A stretch of DNA of 64,000 nt from Bicyclus anynana (taxonomy: Eukaryota; Arthropoda; Insecta; Lepidoptera; Nymphalidae): assembly GCF_947172395.1 (NCBI RefSeq), contig NC_069086.1:156501-220500 (forward strand), in the 5' to 3' direction. Below are positions 18,558 to 29,930 of this stretch, piece by piece; positions within the stretch are counted from its first letter, which is position 1; each line of letters starts with the position of its first letter. Made by a program: the position numbers and the translations under genes. Below the pieces are notes generated by a model. The model was given only the letters and a program-made list of their open reading frames with translations. It did no database searches and was not told the origin of the DNA.

Positions 18558-21500
18558 ATGGCGGAGAGGGAAGAAAAAGATCTAATAAAAAGACGGGCAA
18601 GTTACAAGGGACGTTTAACTGCTTTTGCGAACTATGTCAATAGTTTGACTGACCCTTTAAGCCAGTGTCAACTGACTGAGCTGCAACTTCGTTTGGGTAA
18701 GATTGAAACTTTATACATATCCTATGATGAAACTCAGACCAAATTAGAGTGCTTAGTTGATGACATGTCAATACAGTTAACAGAAAGACATGAGTTTGAA
18801 ACATTATACTTCTCACTTATAGCTAAGTCGCAAGACAAATTATCCAAACAGTCTAGCAATAATGATAATAAAAGTGAATGTTTTTCTTCCTGCACAAATA
18901 ACCACACAGTAGTTAAGTTGCCAACTATACAACTGCCTAAATTCAGTGGATCATATGAAAACTGGTCAGAATTTCATGACACATTTACAAGCCTCATTCA
19001 TTGTAATGAAAGCATAGATAACATCAATAAGTTTCACTACTTGAGAGCTTGTTTAGAAGGTTCTGCGGCTATAATTATTAAATCTATTGAATTCTCAGCG
19101 GATACCTACTCTGTAGCTTGGAGCTTGCTATGTGAACGTTTCAATAACAAAAGAATTTTAGTCCAAAATCATGTTGCAGCATTGTTTAATATTAATTCTA
19201 TTACTAAGGAGTCCTCACAACTGTTAAAGCATCTTATTGACCAAGTAAATAAAAATCTGCGAGCGTTAGAATCATTAGGTCAACCAGTAAACAATTGGGA
19301 TACATTATTAATATACATATTAACACAAAAGTTAGATTCTAAATCCTACAGAGAGTGGGAAGAAAATAAAGGTCGCTTGGACAAAGATCAGCCTATAACG
19401 TTGAATTTATTCATACAATTTATTAGAAACCGTGCAGATTTACTTGAAACTTTAGAAATGTCCCGTAGTCAGTCTTTGAAACAAAATAATGTTAATAATA
19501 ATATTAAACTTAAAAGCATGATTTGTAATACTTCACCCTCAACAAGTTTAAGGGCAAATAGCTCTAGTGACTCTTCACCATCAAGCTCACCAGTAAAGAA
19601 ATGTCCCATGTGTAGCGGTGATCATCATCTTTCAAATTGTTCTCAGTTCTTAGACCTCAGTGTCGAACAAAGGTTAGAGTTATTACCAAAATATAAAGTA
19701 TGCTATAATTGTTTACAATCTAACCATTATTCAAATCGGTGTAAGAAATATGGGTGTAGTATTTGCAAGAAAAGGCATAATGTTTTAATTCATAAGTCAG
19801 AAAGACTTAAAAACTCTACAGTGAGTGCTACAGTGGCTGAACATACCACACCAGCCTCACCTGCATCTTTGAACCGTGAACTAGGTACTAGTATTGCATT
19901 GTCTGCTAGCATTCCTTTGCATAATAAAGACATTCTTCTATCAACTATTTTAATAAAGGTGTATGATGCACAAAATTGTGCTCATATTGCACGTGCTGTC
20001 TTAGATAGTGGGAGTACATCCTGTCTTATGAGTAGGCAATTAAGTAAAAAATTAAACTTACCTTGTATTCAAGTCAACAGATCTGTGCAAGGTATCAATA
20101 ATGCTAAGTCACATGTTCATGAATGCTGTCAAGTATCTATAGAATCATTAAAGGATAACTTTAAAACTAAAATTAACTGTTTTGTTATTCAGACCCTCAC
20201 TGACTATATACCGAGTGGTCAAATAAATATTTCAAATTTAAATATTCCGAGCAATTTAGAATTGGCCGATCCACACTTTAACATCCCAGCTCAGATCGAT
20301 TTGATTATAGGCGCTGACCTATTTTGGGATTGTTTAGGTTCTCAAAAAATATTACTAGGGCGTGAAAAGCCCATTTTATGGGAAACCCGATTTGGGTGGG
20401 TGGTCGCCGGTCCAATTAATTATGTTTCACATCGTTTCTTGTCCCCTGATATCAAATGCAATTTTAGTACCAATATAACTTGTTCATATCCTACTGACAA
20501 TGATATAGAAACCAATCTATTGCGTTTCTGGCAACTTGAGGAAGTTGGCCCTAAGTCGTTGTATTCCGAGGAAGAGCAAGCTTGTGAGGATCATTTTATT
20601 AAAAATACAACTCGATTACCTGATGGTAAATTTTGTGTTAGGTTGCCTATGAAACAATCTGTTGATGTTCTAGGAGATTCCTTGCCACGTGCTAAGCATT
20701 GTTTATTATCGTTAGAAAAACGACTTAAAAGGGACACATTATTTTGTGAACGTTACCAGGTCTTCATGTCGGAATACTTAAAGTTAGGACACATGTCTGA
20801 AAGTGATAGTCACTCATGTGATCTGGGTTACTTTATACCTCATCACGGTGTAGTGCGCGAGAGTAGTTCTACTACAAAACTACGTGTAGTATTCAACGCA
20901 AGTAGTCCTACCACTAGCAATTTAGCTCTTAATAATATTTTAATGGTTGGACCTACTGTTCAGGATGATTTGCTATCAATCCTATTGCGATTTCGTTTTC
21001 ATAAAATTATTTTAGCTGGTGACATTGAGAAAATGTATAGAAATGTAATTGTGCATCCAGATGACAGACCTTTGCAGAAAATTGTCTGGCGTGATAATCC
21101 TACAGAGCCAATTAAATATTTTCAATTGAACACAGTTACTTATGGCACTGCTTGTGCTCCATTCCTTGCCACTAGGTGTCTGAAACAGATTGGTCTAGAT
21201 TGTTCAGATAAACTAATTAGTGAAATAATTATTCATGATTTTTATGTAGATGATTTGTTGACCGGTGCTGAAAGCCAGCAAGAGGCCTTATATATTAAAA
21301 ATAAAGTGACTGATACTTTAGCATCTGCGGGTATGCCTCTCCGGAAGTGGAAGTCAAATGACCCACTATTAATGACTGATAAGTCAAATCAATCTTCATT
21401 TAATTTAAACATAGGAGATCTTGAATGCAGTAAAACTTTAGGTTTGTACTGGAATTATTGTTCAGATCAATTTTATTATCAAATAAAATGTAACATTGCT

Positions 21501-23780
21501 ACTGAAGTGACAAAACGGTCGATTCTTTCAACAATTTCACAAATTTTTGACCCATTAGGCTTATTGGCTCCATGTATTATTACCATGAAAGTCATGATGC
21601 AGAAGCTTTGGCTCCATAAATTATCATGGGATGAAAGGTTGCCACATGATTTGTATAAACTCTGGATACAGCAAGCCAAGTTGCTACCTACGTTAAATAA
21701 TTTGTGTATTAATCGTCATGTTGTCTGTGATAATTATAGCTTCATTGAGTTACACATTTTTTCAGACGCTTCTCAAATTGCATATGGTAGTTGCGTTTAT
21801 GTTCGGAGTGCAAATGAAAGCGGTGAAGTAACTGTTAATTTATTAATAGCTAAGAGTAGGGTAAGCCCTCTGAAACCCACTACGATACCGCGCCTGGAGC
21901 TTTGTGGAGCATTGACTAGTGTTCGCCTGTACGAAAAGGTAGCCAAGTCACTACGAGTTCCAATACATAATATTTTTTTTTGGACCGACTCAATGATTGT
22001 TCTAGGTTGGCTTAAAATGTTGCCTATTAAATTAAATCCATTCGTTCGGAATCGAGTCGCTGAAATTCTGGAAGTTTCAAGTAAAGCTGTATGGCGTTAC
22101 GTTCCGACGAATTATAATCCAGCAGATTTAATATCGCGTGGTGTAGCTCCTACTCTGATGGAGGATTGTAACCTGTGGTGGTCAGGTCCAGATTTCCTGA
22201 AATGTAGTGAAACACAATGGCCTTCAAATCCCCATTGTAGTAATTTTAGTTCACTTCCTGAAATGAAAGAAACAGTTTTACACCTAAGCGTTGAAACCAA
22301 GCATACCTTTATTGAATTTAATAGATTTTCTAGTTTTATACGTTTGAACCGAACGATTGCTTATGCATTAAGATTTATTAATAAATGTAGAAAGCAAAAA
22401 TCTGAAGAATCTTTAACAGCTGTTGAATTGCAAATTGCCCTTAATTTAATTATTAAAATATCTCAAACTGAATCTTTTCCTGATTATCAAATATTATTAA
22501 AAAATAAAAAGCTGCCAAAAAATAGCAATTTAAATAAATTCACCGTGTTCCTTGATGAAAATCAGTTAATGCGTATGGGTGGTCGATTAGAAAACTCTGA
22601 TTTTTCTTATGATAAGAAACACCCAATTATTATACAGTCCGCTCATCATTTCACAAAGCTACTATTTAATTATGAGCATAAACGACTCATGCACGCTGGA
22701 CCACAACAGTTATTGGCATCTATTCGTGAAAGCTATTGGCCAATTGGTGGTCGCAACTTAGCCAAGTCTACTTTCCATAAATGTGTTCGTTGCAGTCGTA
22801 TGAGAGGTGAAGTAGTAGCTCCTCTTATGGGAAATCTTCCATCAAATCGGGTACACCCAGGCGGTTATCCGTTTGAAAATGTAGGCATTGATTATGCAGG
22901 GCCAATTTTATCTGCCAGCCGACAGGGAAGAGGCTGTAGACTTGTAAAAGTGTACATTGTAGTTTTTGTTTGTTTTGCTACTAAGGCAATCCACATTGAA
23001 TTAGTTGGTGATTTAACTACTAACAATTTTATTTCTGCGGCTCGACGCTTTTTTAGTCGCCGCGGAAAGTCTAAAAATTTGTATTGCGACAACAGCACTA
23101 CGTTTGTTGGCGCGTTTAATGAAATTAGTAAATTCTTAAAAGAAAGTTGCAACTCTTTGTCAGAATATATGGCAAATGAAGGCGTCAAATTTCATTTTAT
23201 ACCTCCTTACGCGCCTCATTTCGGCGGCCTTTGGGAAGCTGGCGTTAAATCAGTTAAGTTCCACTTGCAACGCGTGTTAGGGAACAGCAATTTAACCTAC
23301 GAAGAACTTAACACTGTGCTAGTGCAAATTGAAGGCATATTAAATTCGCGCCCGCTTACGCCATTGTCAACGGACCCTAACGATTTAATGCCGCTGACAC
23401 CTGGTCACTTCATTATTGGCCGACCCCTTACATCGTTGCCAGCACCAAATTATGCCAACAGATCTTCATCGCAGTTGACAAGATTTCAAAGGTTGGAGCA
23501 GCTTCGCCAACATTTCTGGTCTCGGTGGAGTAAGGAATACGTTGCTGAACTCCAAAAACGTGGAAAGTGGCAGTCTGAGCAAGAAGCACTTACACTAAAT
23601 AGACTCGTCTTATTGAAAGAAGATAATTTACCACCTCTCAAATGGAAATTGGGTCGTATAATTGCTTTATTTCCTGGTGCAGATGGCATAAGTAGAGTGG
23701 CAGATGTCCGAACCTCCACTGGGGTTGTACGGCGTGCTTTTAGTAAGATGTGTCCGTTGCCCGATCAAGAGGGTCTTTAA
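18558..23780 (+). CDS. Bel-Pao Gag-Pol polyprotein
   Basis: Single uninterrupted ORF of 1740 residues that makes capsid, protease, reverse transcriptase, RNase H and integrase for element copying in the cytoplasm and nucleus. In order: Gag core (about 120-300, LPKFSGSYENWSEFHDTF); zinc knuckles (C349-C361 atypical; C382-X2-C385-X4-H390-X4-C395 canonical); aspartic protease (D483SGS); reverse transcriptase with D822 and Y896VDD; RNase H with D1070, E1114, D1144 and D1190; integrase zinc site H1374-X4-H1379, C1409-X2-C1412; integrase catalytic D1445, D1511, E1560; and a C-terminal tail domain ending PLPDQEGL. All catalytic residues are present, so it may be active. No env-like ORF follows. Start at the first Met after the leader. 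Confidence 0.97.
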   Translation: MAEREEKDLIKRRASYKGRLTAFANYVNSLTDPLSQCQLTELQLRLGKIETLYISYDETQTKLECLVDDMSIQLTERHEFETLYFSLIAKSQDKLSKQSSNNDNKSECFSSCTNNHTVVKLPTIQLPKFSGSYENWSEFHDTFTSLIHCNESIDNINKFHYLRACLEGSAAIIIKSIEFSADTYSVAWSLLCERFNNKRILVQNHVAALFNINSITKESSQLLKHLIDQVNKNLRALESLGQPVNNWDTLLIYILTQKLDSKSYREWEENKGRLDKDQPITLNLFIQFIRNRADLLETLEMSRSQSLKQNNVNNNIKLKSMICNTSPSTSLRANSSSDSSPSSSPVKKCPMCSGDHHLSNCSQFLDLSVEQRLELLPKYKVCYNCLQSNHYSNRCKKYGCSICKKRHNVLIHKSERLKNSTVSATVAEHTTPASPASLNRELGTSIALSASIPLHNKDILLSTILIKVYDAQNCAHIARAVLDSGSTSCLMSRQLSKKLNLPCIQVNRSVQGINNAKSHVHECCQVSIESLKDNFKTKINCFVIQTLTDYIPSGQINISNLNIPSNLELADPHFNIPAQIDLIIGADLFWDCLGSQKILLGREKPILWETRFGWVVAGPINYVSHRFLSPDIKCNFSTNITCSYPTDNDIETNLLRFWQLEEVGPKSLYSEEEQACEDHFIKNTTRLPDGKFCVRLPMKQSVDVLGDSLPRAKHCLLSLEKRLKRDTLFCERYQVFMSEYLKLGHMSESDSHSCDLGYFIPHHGVVRESSSTTKLRVVFNASSPTTSNLALNNILMVGPTVQDDLLSILLRFRFHKIILAGDIEKMYRNVIVHPDDRPLQKIVWRDNPTEPIKYFQLNTVTYGTACAPFLATRCLKQIGLDCSDKLISEIIIHDFYVDDLLTGAESQQEALYIKNKVTDTLASAGMPLRKWKSNDPLLMTDKSNQSSFNLNIGDLECSKTLGLYWNYCSDQFYYQIKCNIATEVTKRSILSTISQIFDPLGLLAPCIITMKVMMQKLWLHKLSWDERLPHDLYKLWIQQAKLLPTLNNLCINRHVVCDNYSFIELHIFSDASQIAYGSCVYVRSANESGEVTVNLLIAKSRVSPLKPTTIPRLELCGALTSVRLYEKVAKSLRVPIHNIFFWTDSMIVLGWLKMLPIKLNPFVRNRVAEILEVSSKAVWRYVPTNYNPADLISRGVAPTLMEDCNLWWSGPDFLKCSETQWPSNPHCSNFSSLPEMKETVLHLSVETKHTFIEFNRFSSFIRLNRTIAYALRFINKCRKQKSEESLTAVELQIALNLIIKISQTESFPDYQILLKNKKLPKNSNLNKFTVFLDENQLMRMGGRLENSDFSYDKKHPIIIQSAHHFTKLLFNYEHKRLMHAGPQQLLASIRESYWPIGGRNLAKSTFHKCVRCSRMRGEVVAPLMGNLPSNRVHPGGYPFENVGIDYAGPILSASRQGRGCRLVKVYIVVFVCFATKAIHIELVGDLTTNNFISAARRFFSRRGKSKNLYCDNSTTFVGAFNEISKFLKESCNSLSEYMANEGVKFHFIPPYAPHFGGLWEAGVKSVKFHLQRVLGNSNLTYEELNTVLVQIEGILNSRPLTPLSTDPNDLMPLTPGHFIIGRPLTSLPAPNYANRSSSQLTRFQRLEQLRQHFWSRWSKEYVAELQKRGKWQSEQEALTLNRLVLLKEDNLPPLKWKLGRIIALFPGADGISRVADVRTSTGVVRRAFSKMCPLPDQEGL

Positions 23781-23865
23781 GACAAGTATGAATCGAGAAA
23801 GGAAATGAAAATTGGCTTGTAAGCGTAGGTGTCTGTTGAAATCAAGCTTTCAACGCGCGGCGGGA

Positions 23866-24066
23866 TGTTCGATTATATTTAAAAAAAAAAAAAAAAACTT
23901 TAGTCTGTGGTTTCGTGACTCTTACTTTTTGATGTATATTTTTTGATGTCTGTAACTCTGTTGTCTGTGAAAAGAATAAAAAATTATTCAAGCCTTTTCT
24001 TGCCACACTTTTGGTTTTATTCATTTTTTCAACATAATTCTCTACAAAGTCCCACAAAACTCTTCA
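23866..24066 (+). repeat. 3' LTR of the Bel-Pao element
   Basis: 201 bp, identical to the 5' LTR except for one substitution at 24007 and one A fewer in the poly-A run. The CTGCA duplication follows at 24067-24071. Confidence 0.93.
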
Positions 24067-24484
24067 CTGCATATCGTCTCCAAAGAGTTAAAAAATCTTT
24101 TGTGGGTTTGGGTGTACTCTTCTATAACAAGATCCCCAAGACTGTGATGGACTTGCCAATGCACAACTTTAAGCAATGTGTTAAAAAACATTTACTTAGT
24201 CGAGGTTACTACACTATTGATGAGTTCCTTAACGACAAAGGTGCTTGGAGGCCATTGGATCAGCTTCCACCTTCACACAGGAAATAAAACTATAAGAAAT
24301 TGTAATTTAATTGTTATCAAATGTAAATTGTAATACTGTATGACTTTTTCAAAAGAGCAACTGTTGAGTTTCTTGCCGGTATCTTCTCAGCAGAACCGGT
24401 GGTAGAATCTTTACAAATAGTCAACTGTGTCAAAAGTGCTTGTAAACTGAGCCTACTTGAAATAAATGAATTTTGAATTTTAAA
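24067..24484 (+). pseudogene. Jockey/CR1-like LINE ORF2 C-terminus, right part and 3' UTR
   Basis: It continues the frame from 18051: YRLQRVKKSFVGLGVLFYNK, then HNFKQCVKKHLLSRGYYTID and a stop at about 24286. The 3' UTR (CAAAAGAGCAACTGTTGAGT, CTTGCCGGTATCTTCTCAGC) ends in AATAAATGAATTTTGAATTTT. The ORF tail is open, so it was interrupted while only slightly decayed. Confidence 0.82.
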
Positions 24485-25385
24485 AGTCTTGCTAAACAAT
24501 TATTGTGAAAATAAATTATTATTGTGAAAACTATTATTGTGAAAATTAAACATAAACATCCAAATCGTACAAAAAATAAATGATTCGACGAATTGAGAAC
24601 CTCCCCTACTTTTATAGTTACGCCATAAGTTGAGTGATCTATTTCATGTTGTTTTGTTGCTATTCTAATATCTACCAAGTAGCAGAAGGTTTTTACAAAA
24701 TTAGGAAAATTGCTAAGGAAATTGGAAACTTAACGACTATTCTTATGGATGTTTGTAATTATTCAATACCAGCTTAACGAATCTAGAAATAAAGTTGTCT
24801 CACGTCAGAGACTGTAGTTTGTATAGACTGCTATAGTATAGGCACGGAATACATAATGGTATAGGCTTTTAAAACAATAAAAGGGCAAGTTGCATTTTGT
24901 AAATAGCCCTGAAACGATTCCAGTGTTCGCTTGCTCGCTGCACATAAATAAATAAACATATTTGGGCCATACACAGTACACGCATCACTCTCGCCGCCTC
25001 ACAGTAAAGCCGATTCTGTTCTGATGCGTCACGACACGACACGTCAGACAAATACAAATCCGGCTTCAGTGTAGCTTATGTTATGTACTGAGGTAGAAGT
25101 TGCTCGTTGTTCAAGAAATATAACCTATTCGGGAAAAGGTGTTTACTGTGATATTGTCAGTTGGTAATGAATAGCTTCATGTAATCTCCGAAGCAACCGG
25201 CTCCGGCTATTCCGGCTTGGAATTTTTTCTATACGTTTTATTAAAGAAGCAAAAGGTATAGTCTATAGTCTCGCACATGTAGACACGCTCAGTCGCACAG
25301 TCGGTACCTGCTGAGATGTTGAAAGTAATCGGTATCGCCACTCGGCAAAGTGGCTAACACCATATTACAGTAATTTTATAGTCAA
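24485..25385. other. AT-rich intergenic DNA without recognised features
   Basis: A short tandem of AATTATTGTGAAAATAAA-like units lies at 24495-24550. No gene or motif cluster. Confidence 0.5.
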
Positions 25386-25472
25386 TATTCATTAAAGTCA
25401 AAGTCAAAAGTCAAAATTCATTTAGGTATTTCAATTAGGCTTAGTTTACAAGCACTTTTGAAAGGTAAAGAT
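25386..25472 (-). mobile_element. LINE 3' tail, minus strand
   Basis: The reverse complement reads AAGTGCTTGTAAACTAAGCC, then AATTGAAATACC..., then a TTTGAC repeat tail. It matches the 3' end of the LINEs at 24430-24480 and 51955-52015. Confidence 0.7.
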
Positions 25473-25619
25473 TATGTCATAATTTAATTTAATTTAATGG
25501 TGGTAATAATAGTCGAAAACTTAAAACTAAAGTTACGAGGGTTCCAAACGCGCCTTGGTCCGAGAAGAGTCTTGAGATTAATTTCATATTATAATATTAT
25601 TCTAGATAATATTATTCTA

Positions 25620-25902
25620 AGAGCCGAGTAGCCCAGTGGATATGACCTCCGGATGGTGTGGGTTCGAATCCAGTCCGGGATAAGAACCTCCAACTTTTCA
25701 GTCGTGTGCATTTTAAGAAATTAAATATCACGTGTCTCAAACGGTGAAGGAAAACGTGAGGAAACCTGCACACCAGAGAATTTTCTTAATTCTCTGCGTG
25801 TGTGAAGTCTGCCAATCCGCAATGGGCCAGCGTGGTGGACTATTGGCCTAACCCCTCTCATTCTGAGAGCAGCAGTGAGCCGAATATGGGTTGATAATGA
25901 TG
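25620..25902 (+). mobile_element. tRNA-derived SINE, full length
   Basis: The head has an A-box (TAGCCCAGTGGA) and a B-box (GGTTCGAATCC), so it can be transcribed by RNA polymerase III. The body holds TTAAGAAATTAAATATCACG and GTGTGTGAAGTCTGCCAATC, and the tail ATGGGTTGATAATGATGATT. ATTATTCTA flanks it on both sides (25611-25619 and 25903-25911) as the target duplication. Confidence 0.9.
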
Positions 25903-25911
25903 ATTATTCTA

Positions 25912-27587
25912 GAATCTAGAATCTTTTTTAATGAAAACTTAAAATTGAACAATTAATTCAGTCAGCGTTTTATTCGTGCTTACCCAGATAAATAAAAATG
26001 ATTTAAGATATGTAGGTACTTTTTTCAGATTCAGTATTCGTGTACTCGTTGGTATAACTTTCGAGTGCCTCTTACTTCAGGGCTCAAACCCACTACTGAA
26101 TAGAACATTGGCACTGAACGCAAGCGGTGGTTTGGAATGCCCTTTTAACGAGCTCTAAAAAGTTCCTTAAAATGTTAGAAGATCAATAACGGCCCAGCGC
26201 CGAGTTTGAATGACATGAGATAAGGAGCACTTATCGCTAATGCGGCCAATTGTTCCGCGCTGCAGCTGAGCTTGGACATTTCAAAAACTTATATTAATTA
26301 AAGCAAACGAACTCGCACGAATCTTTTTGGTCGTGTTTTGTTCCGCTAATCCCTTAATGAGGCAGAGCGTGGGTAAGGCTGGAGCCAGTAGGTATTACCT
26401 GCCGAGGATTAGGTGCGCGTTCGTCATACTCGGGTAGGTAAGTAGGTAAACTCTATACGCGGAAAGTTGACGGAAAACGCGACTTAGTCATCGTACATCG
26501 TACAGTTGTACATTTGTTACGTAACAATTTATATAAAACAATCCATTTCAAAAGCAACAGCCGAGCCCATTGTCCCTCGACGTTGAGTAAGGACGCAGGT
26601 AGCACGGTGACGCGACAGCAGGGAAGCTATCTCCGTGACTGGTCTAGTGCGATATCGTACCGGAACTGCTAATCGTTAACCGGAAGATTTAAGCCTGTAG
26701 CTACGGGTGTGCAAATTATAAGTAAATGATTAAATTAACCGGATCGTGGAATTGATCTTAGAACCTCACGGTGTTAGAGCAAGCAGAGAAATCAGCAGTA
26801 GAGTTTACAGAGTCGAGCATGAGAACTGATGTATCTAATTATTACCTATTTGAAATTTGGGATACGTAAAGGCTTAAACTACTAACATAATCATTGTTGT
26901 AATGTATTGGTAAGGTTTAACCTTACCTCAAAATTAAAGTAGGTAGGTAGGTTGAACAGAAATTTGCCTAAAGCTTACGACGGCATACCACAACAGTTGA
27001 ATGAACTTATGATGACGTACAATGTATCTACGATGATTGTAATAATGGTCCATTAAAGAAATCACGACAGAATAAGTGATTAAAACTAAATCTTCTTGGA
27101 TTTTGTTAATCGCAGCAGCAGCATGGTAGAGAGAAAAACACTGAGCAAAGTCCTGAATTTGTGACTACAGGATGTAGGGTTAAGGAATTCCTGGACGATC
27201 GATCAACACTCCCCTTCTCTCCCCTTTTTTTACATGAGTATTTACCTACATATTTACGTAAAAAAAGGTTGTTTTTAATTTTCACAAACATGCTTTGTAT
27301 GACATTCCCTTAGTAGCTATGACGTGTGTGTAAATACTCTTCAAAGGATTTGTATACAGATTCCACTGTAACTCATTTTGGGGAGGCTGAAAATTTATCA
27401 GTATTTTATTTTCCTATCATAAGTAGGTACGGCAACCAATTATGGAGTTTGTAATGTGGTGTTTTTGGAAGATAGCAGCCGCAGAAGATAGGTTTCAAGA
27501 CTCCGGAGTCCGGACGTTCAACCGTAAAAGTTCAAGTAGGTATAAAGTGATATTAGTATTAACGTCTGACTACCGTAGGCTCTCTGT
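25912..27587. other. Intergenic DNA without recognised features
   Basis: Mostly AT-rich with small GC patches at 26190-26275 and 26580-26660. ORFs at 25976-26158 and 27106-27291 have no domain or homology that I recognise. Confidence 0.5.
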
Positions 27588-27598
27588 ACTCACATATT

Positions 27599-27921
27599 CA
27601 TCATCATTATCAACCCATATTCGGCTCACTGCTGAGCTCGAGTCTCCTCTCAGAATGAGAGGAGTTAAGCCGATAGTCCACCACGCTGGCCCAATGCGGT
27701 TTGACAGACTTCACACACGCAGAGAATTAAGAAAATTCTCAGGTATGCAAGTTTTCTAACGATGTTTTTCCTTCAACGTTTGAGACACGTGATATTTAAT
27801 TTCTTAAAATGCACACAACTGGAAAGTTCGAGGTGCATGCCCCGGACCGGATTCGAACCCACACCCTCTGGTATCGGAGGCAGAGGTCATCATATCCACT
27901 GGGCTATCACGGCTCTCATTT
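27599..27921 (-). mobile_element. tRNA-derived SINE, full length, minus strand
   Basis: Same family as 25620-25902. The B-box reads GGATTCGAACCC at 27849-27860 and the A-box is TCCACTGGGCTATCA at 27895-27909. An 11-bp flanking repeat with one mismatch lies at 27588-27598 and 27922-27932 (ACTCACATATT/ACTTACATATT). The ORF at 27442-27759 is a shadow. Confidence 0.85.
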
Positions 27922-27932
27922 ACTTACATATT

Positions 27933-28814
27933 ATGTGTGATGAAAAACATCGAGCATGCAATGATTTCATTCCAGTCCAGTGAGAATAAAGTCCACGCAG
28001 AGTGGACACGAACGGTGGACGCAACAACACTGTAGCGGTAGCGCCGGCACTCGGCGGGGAGGTGGAGGCAGACACGACCACTCGCCCCCTGCCGATAACA
28101 GTAGGTATAACTGCCGGCTCGCAGGAGGCAGCCCCTCGCCCGCCGCGCCCCCGCCACAGGGGAGCGTGGGGACGGTTGTAGTAGAGTAATGTGACTTTAG
28201 CAGTTCCGGGAAATACCTTTATTCGACTTGGACAATTTCAATACATAAATATGTAGGTACCTACTTCTAAATTACCTTTCTTCATTAATTATAGGGATTT
28301 ACGGAAAATCATTTTATATTTTACTCGACTACAGCAGGTATGTTATTTTATATGTTTAGACATTTAAGTAAAAAGGTTTGCTGAATTTCCAAAAAAAAAT
28401 TAAGTAAGGCTTACACACTAAAGGTGTTAAGGAAATAAAAATTTATTATTAGGAAATGTAAATTGCTAGTTGCGTATAGTTTCTTTTAATATTCTTAGAT
28501 TCTCCGATATAATTGAACAGAAACAAACAGCTCCTGATGCAAGAATTTCTCTACTACTTCCTAGTGGTAGTCCTTTAGGTAGGTACTCACTCGTAAAACT
28601 ATATTGATGTCGAAGTGAGAAGAAACGTTGAGGGTACTTTTATACATGATAGGATATTTTTTCGCGAACAAAGTATAACAATTTTGTATCTCAAAATTAA
28701 ACACCAGCAGTACCTACCTACACTTTGTCATCTATCAGTTTTTTTTGATCCATTAATAAACATTTTTTTCTTCAGAATATTTTTGTTTTTCTCAGGAACG
28801 CTAGTATTAGGTAT
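27933..28814. promoter_or_regulatory. GC-rich patch 28020-28190 and AT-rich DNA
   Basis: The patch contains GCCGATAACAG and repeated GCGGGGAGG-type sequence. The remainder shows nothing recognisable. Regulatory role is inferred from composition only. Confidence 0.3.
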
Positions 28815-28985
28815 GTGAAGTAGTAGGGGTAAGGGGGTAGTCTCTAAATCTCCTAAACCGATTTTGAAAATTCTTGTACCAATAGAAAGCTATAGGTATT
28901 ATTTGCGAGTGTCAAAGGCTATATATTCCCGTGTTTCCAAAGGAAATAAAACTACACGGGAGAAACCGCAGGGCGTCTGTTAGTA
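28815..28985 (+). mobile_element. Helitron-like fragment, plus strand
   Basis: The body (AAACCGATTTTGAAAATTCT, TACCAATAGAAAGCTA, TTTGCGAGTGTCAAAGGCTA) and the 3' end (GAAACCGCAGGGCGTCTGTTAG) match the interior of 3981-4747 and the family's 3' terminus. Confidence 0.65.
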
Positions 28986-29029
28986 GATACAATATATTCT
29001 CATTTATGATGTGATTGCTACCTATACAT

Positions 29030-29157
29030 GCGATACCTGAGAATTTTCTCAAATAACTTCGTTTAAAATCTGCTAATCCACATTGGGTTAGTGGAGAGCC
29101 TTAGGACCTCTAATTTGCTCAACAGTGAGCCGAATATGGGTTGATAATGATGATGCT
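29030..29157 (+). mobile_element. SINE, truncated and diverged
   Basis: It matches the 3' half of the 25620 SINE: CCTGAGAATTTTCTCAAATA, CTGCTAATCCACATTGGGTT, CAGTGAGCCGAATATGGGTT. Confidence 0.7.
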
Positions 29158-29469
29158 ATACTTTGAAGCTGTGAAGAATCCAGCTTTTTAGTTCTCAGAT
29201 ACTCCTAACTATGAATTGAAAGATATGGCTGTTATTTCACACGTTTAAAACTCACAAAGGAGTAAAAAATAGTTCTTATGAGATATTTTAGGTAGTAAAA
29301 AATACTAAGTTATTTTTTAAGAAAAAAAAAAATCAATTTGCAGTTGATAAAAATGAACTGAAAAATAATTATTATTAATCGGTGATATATAATCACCAGT
29401 TAATTATTTTTCATGGAACTCTCGATGCGCGAGTTCGAGTTGTACCTATTTTGTTGGTTCTTTATTTTA

Positions 29470-29930
29470 TTATTTATTTATTTATTAAGAATAAATTACA
29501 AAAAATAAAAAGATAAATTAAACGGACAACCACAAAAACCACAAAGATTTGACCTTGGTGTCCATCTGCAACTAAGCTTAAAAATAACTTTAAGTATAAT
29601 AATATTTTCTTTAAAATAACTTTAACTAAAATAATATTTTCTTAGAAATAACTTTAACAATAATATAGCATGAAGACAATTTTGTTACATTTTAGACTAA
29701 ATTAAATTAATGACTAAATAAAATTAAATGTACTTAATATTTTATGTGAAATTCATAGGTATATACCTAACCTAACCTAACCTATAATTTTGACATGAAA
29801 TACTGTTTTAATTTTTTTTTTATATTAATCTCGTTTACTGCATTAATTATGTTGGGAGGTATTTCATTAATAAATCGAGGAACTAGGTAAGCCGTCGTGC
29901 GTTCACCGTACGTATTGCTTACGTACGTAC
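29470..29930 (-). pseudogene. LINE C-terminus and 3' UTR, minus strand
   Basis: On the minus strand 29780-29930 reads YGERTTAYLVPRFINEIPPN, then IINAVNEINIKKKLKQYFMS, KL and a stop, the typical end of a Jockey/I-type LINE reverse transcriptase. Below it lies an AT-rich 3' UTR with TTTATTTATTTATT at the end. The family differs from the LINE at 24067. The 5' break is at an ACGTACGT run. Confidence 0.65.

Larger units (their letters stand above)
18052..24066 (+). mobile_element. Complete Bel-Pao LTR retrotransposon
   Basis: It is 6015 bp, with LTRs at 18052-18253 and 23866-24066, both TG...CA, and a 5-bp target duplication CTGCA on each side. A primer-binding-like segment (starting TGGTCCTCAG) directly follows the left LTR. 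A purine-rich GCGGCGGGA precedes the right LTR. One intact Gag-Pol ORF fills the inside. The LTRs differ by one substitution (G at 18194, A at 24007) and one A in a poly-A run, so the insertion is young. The paralogous empty site at 51585-51600 fixes the boundaries. Confidence 0.95.
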
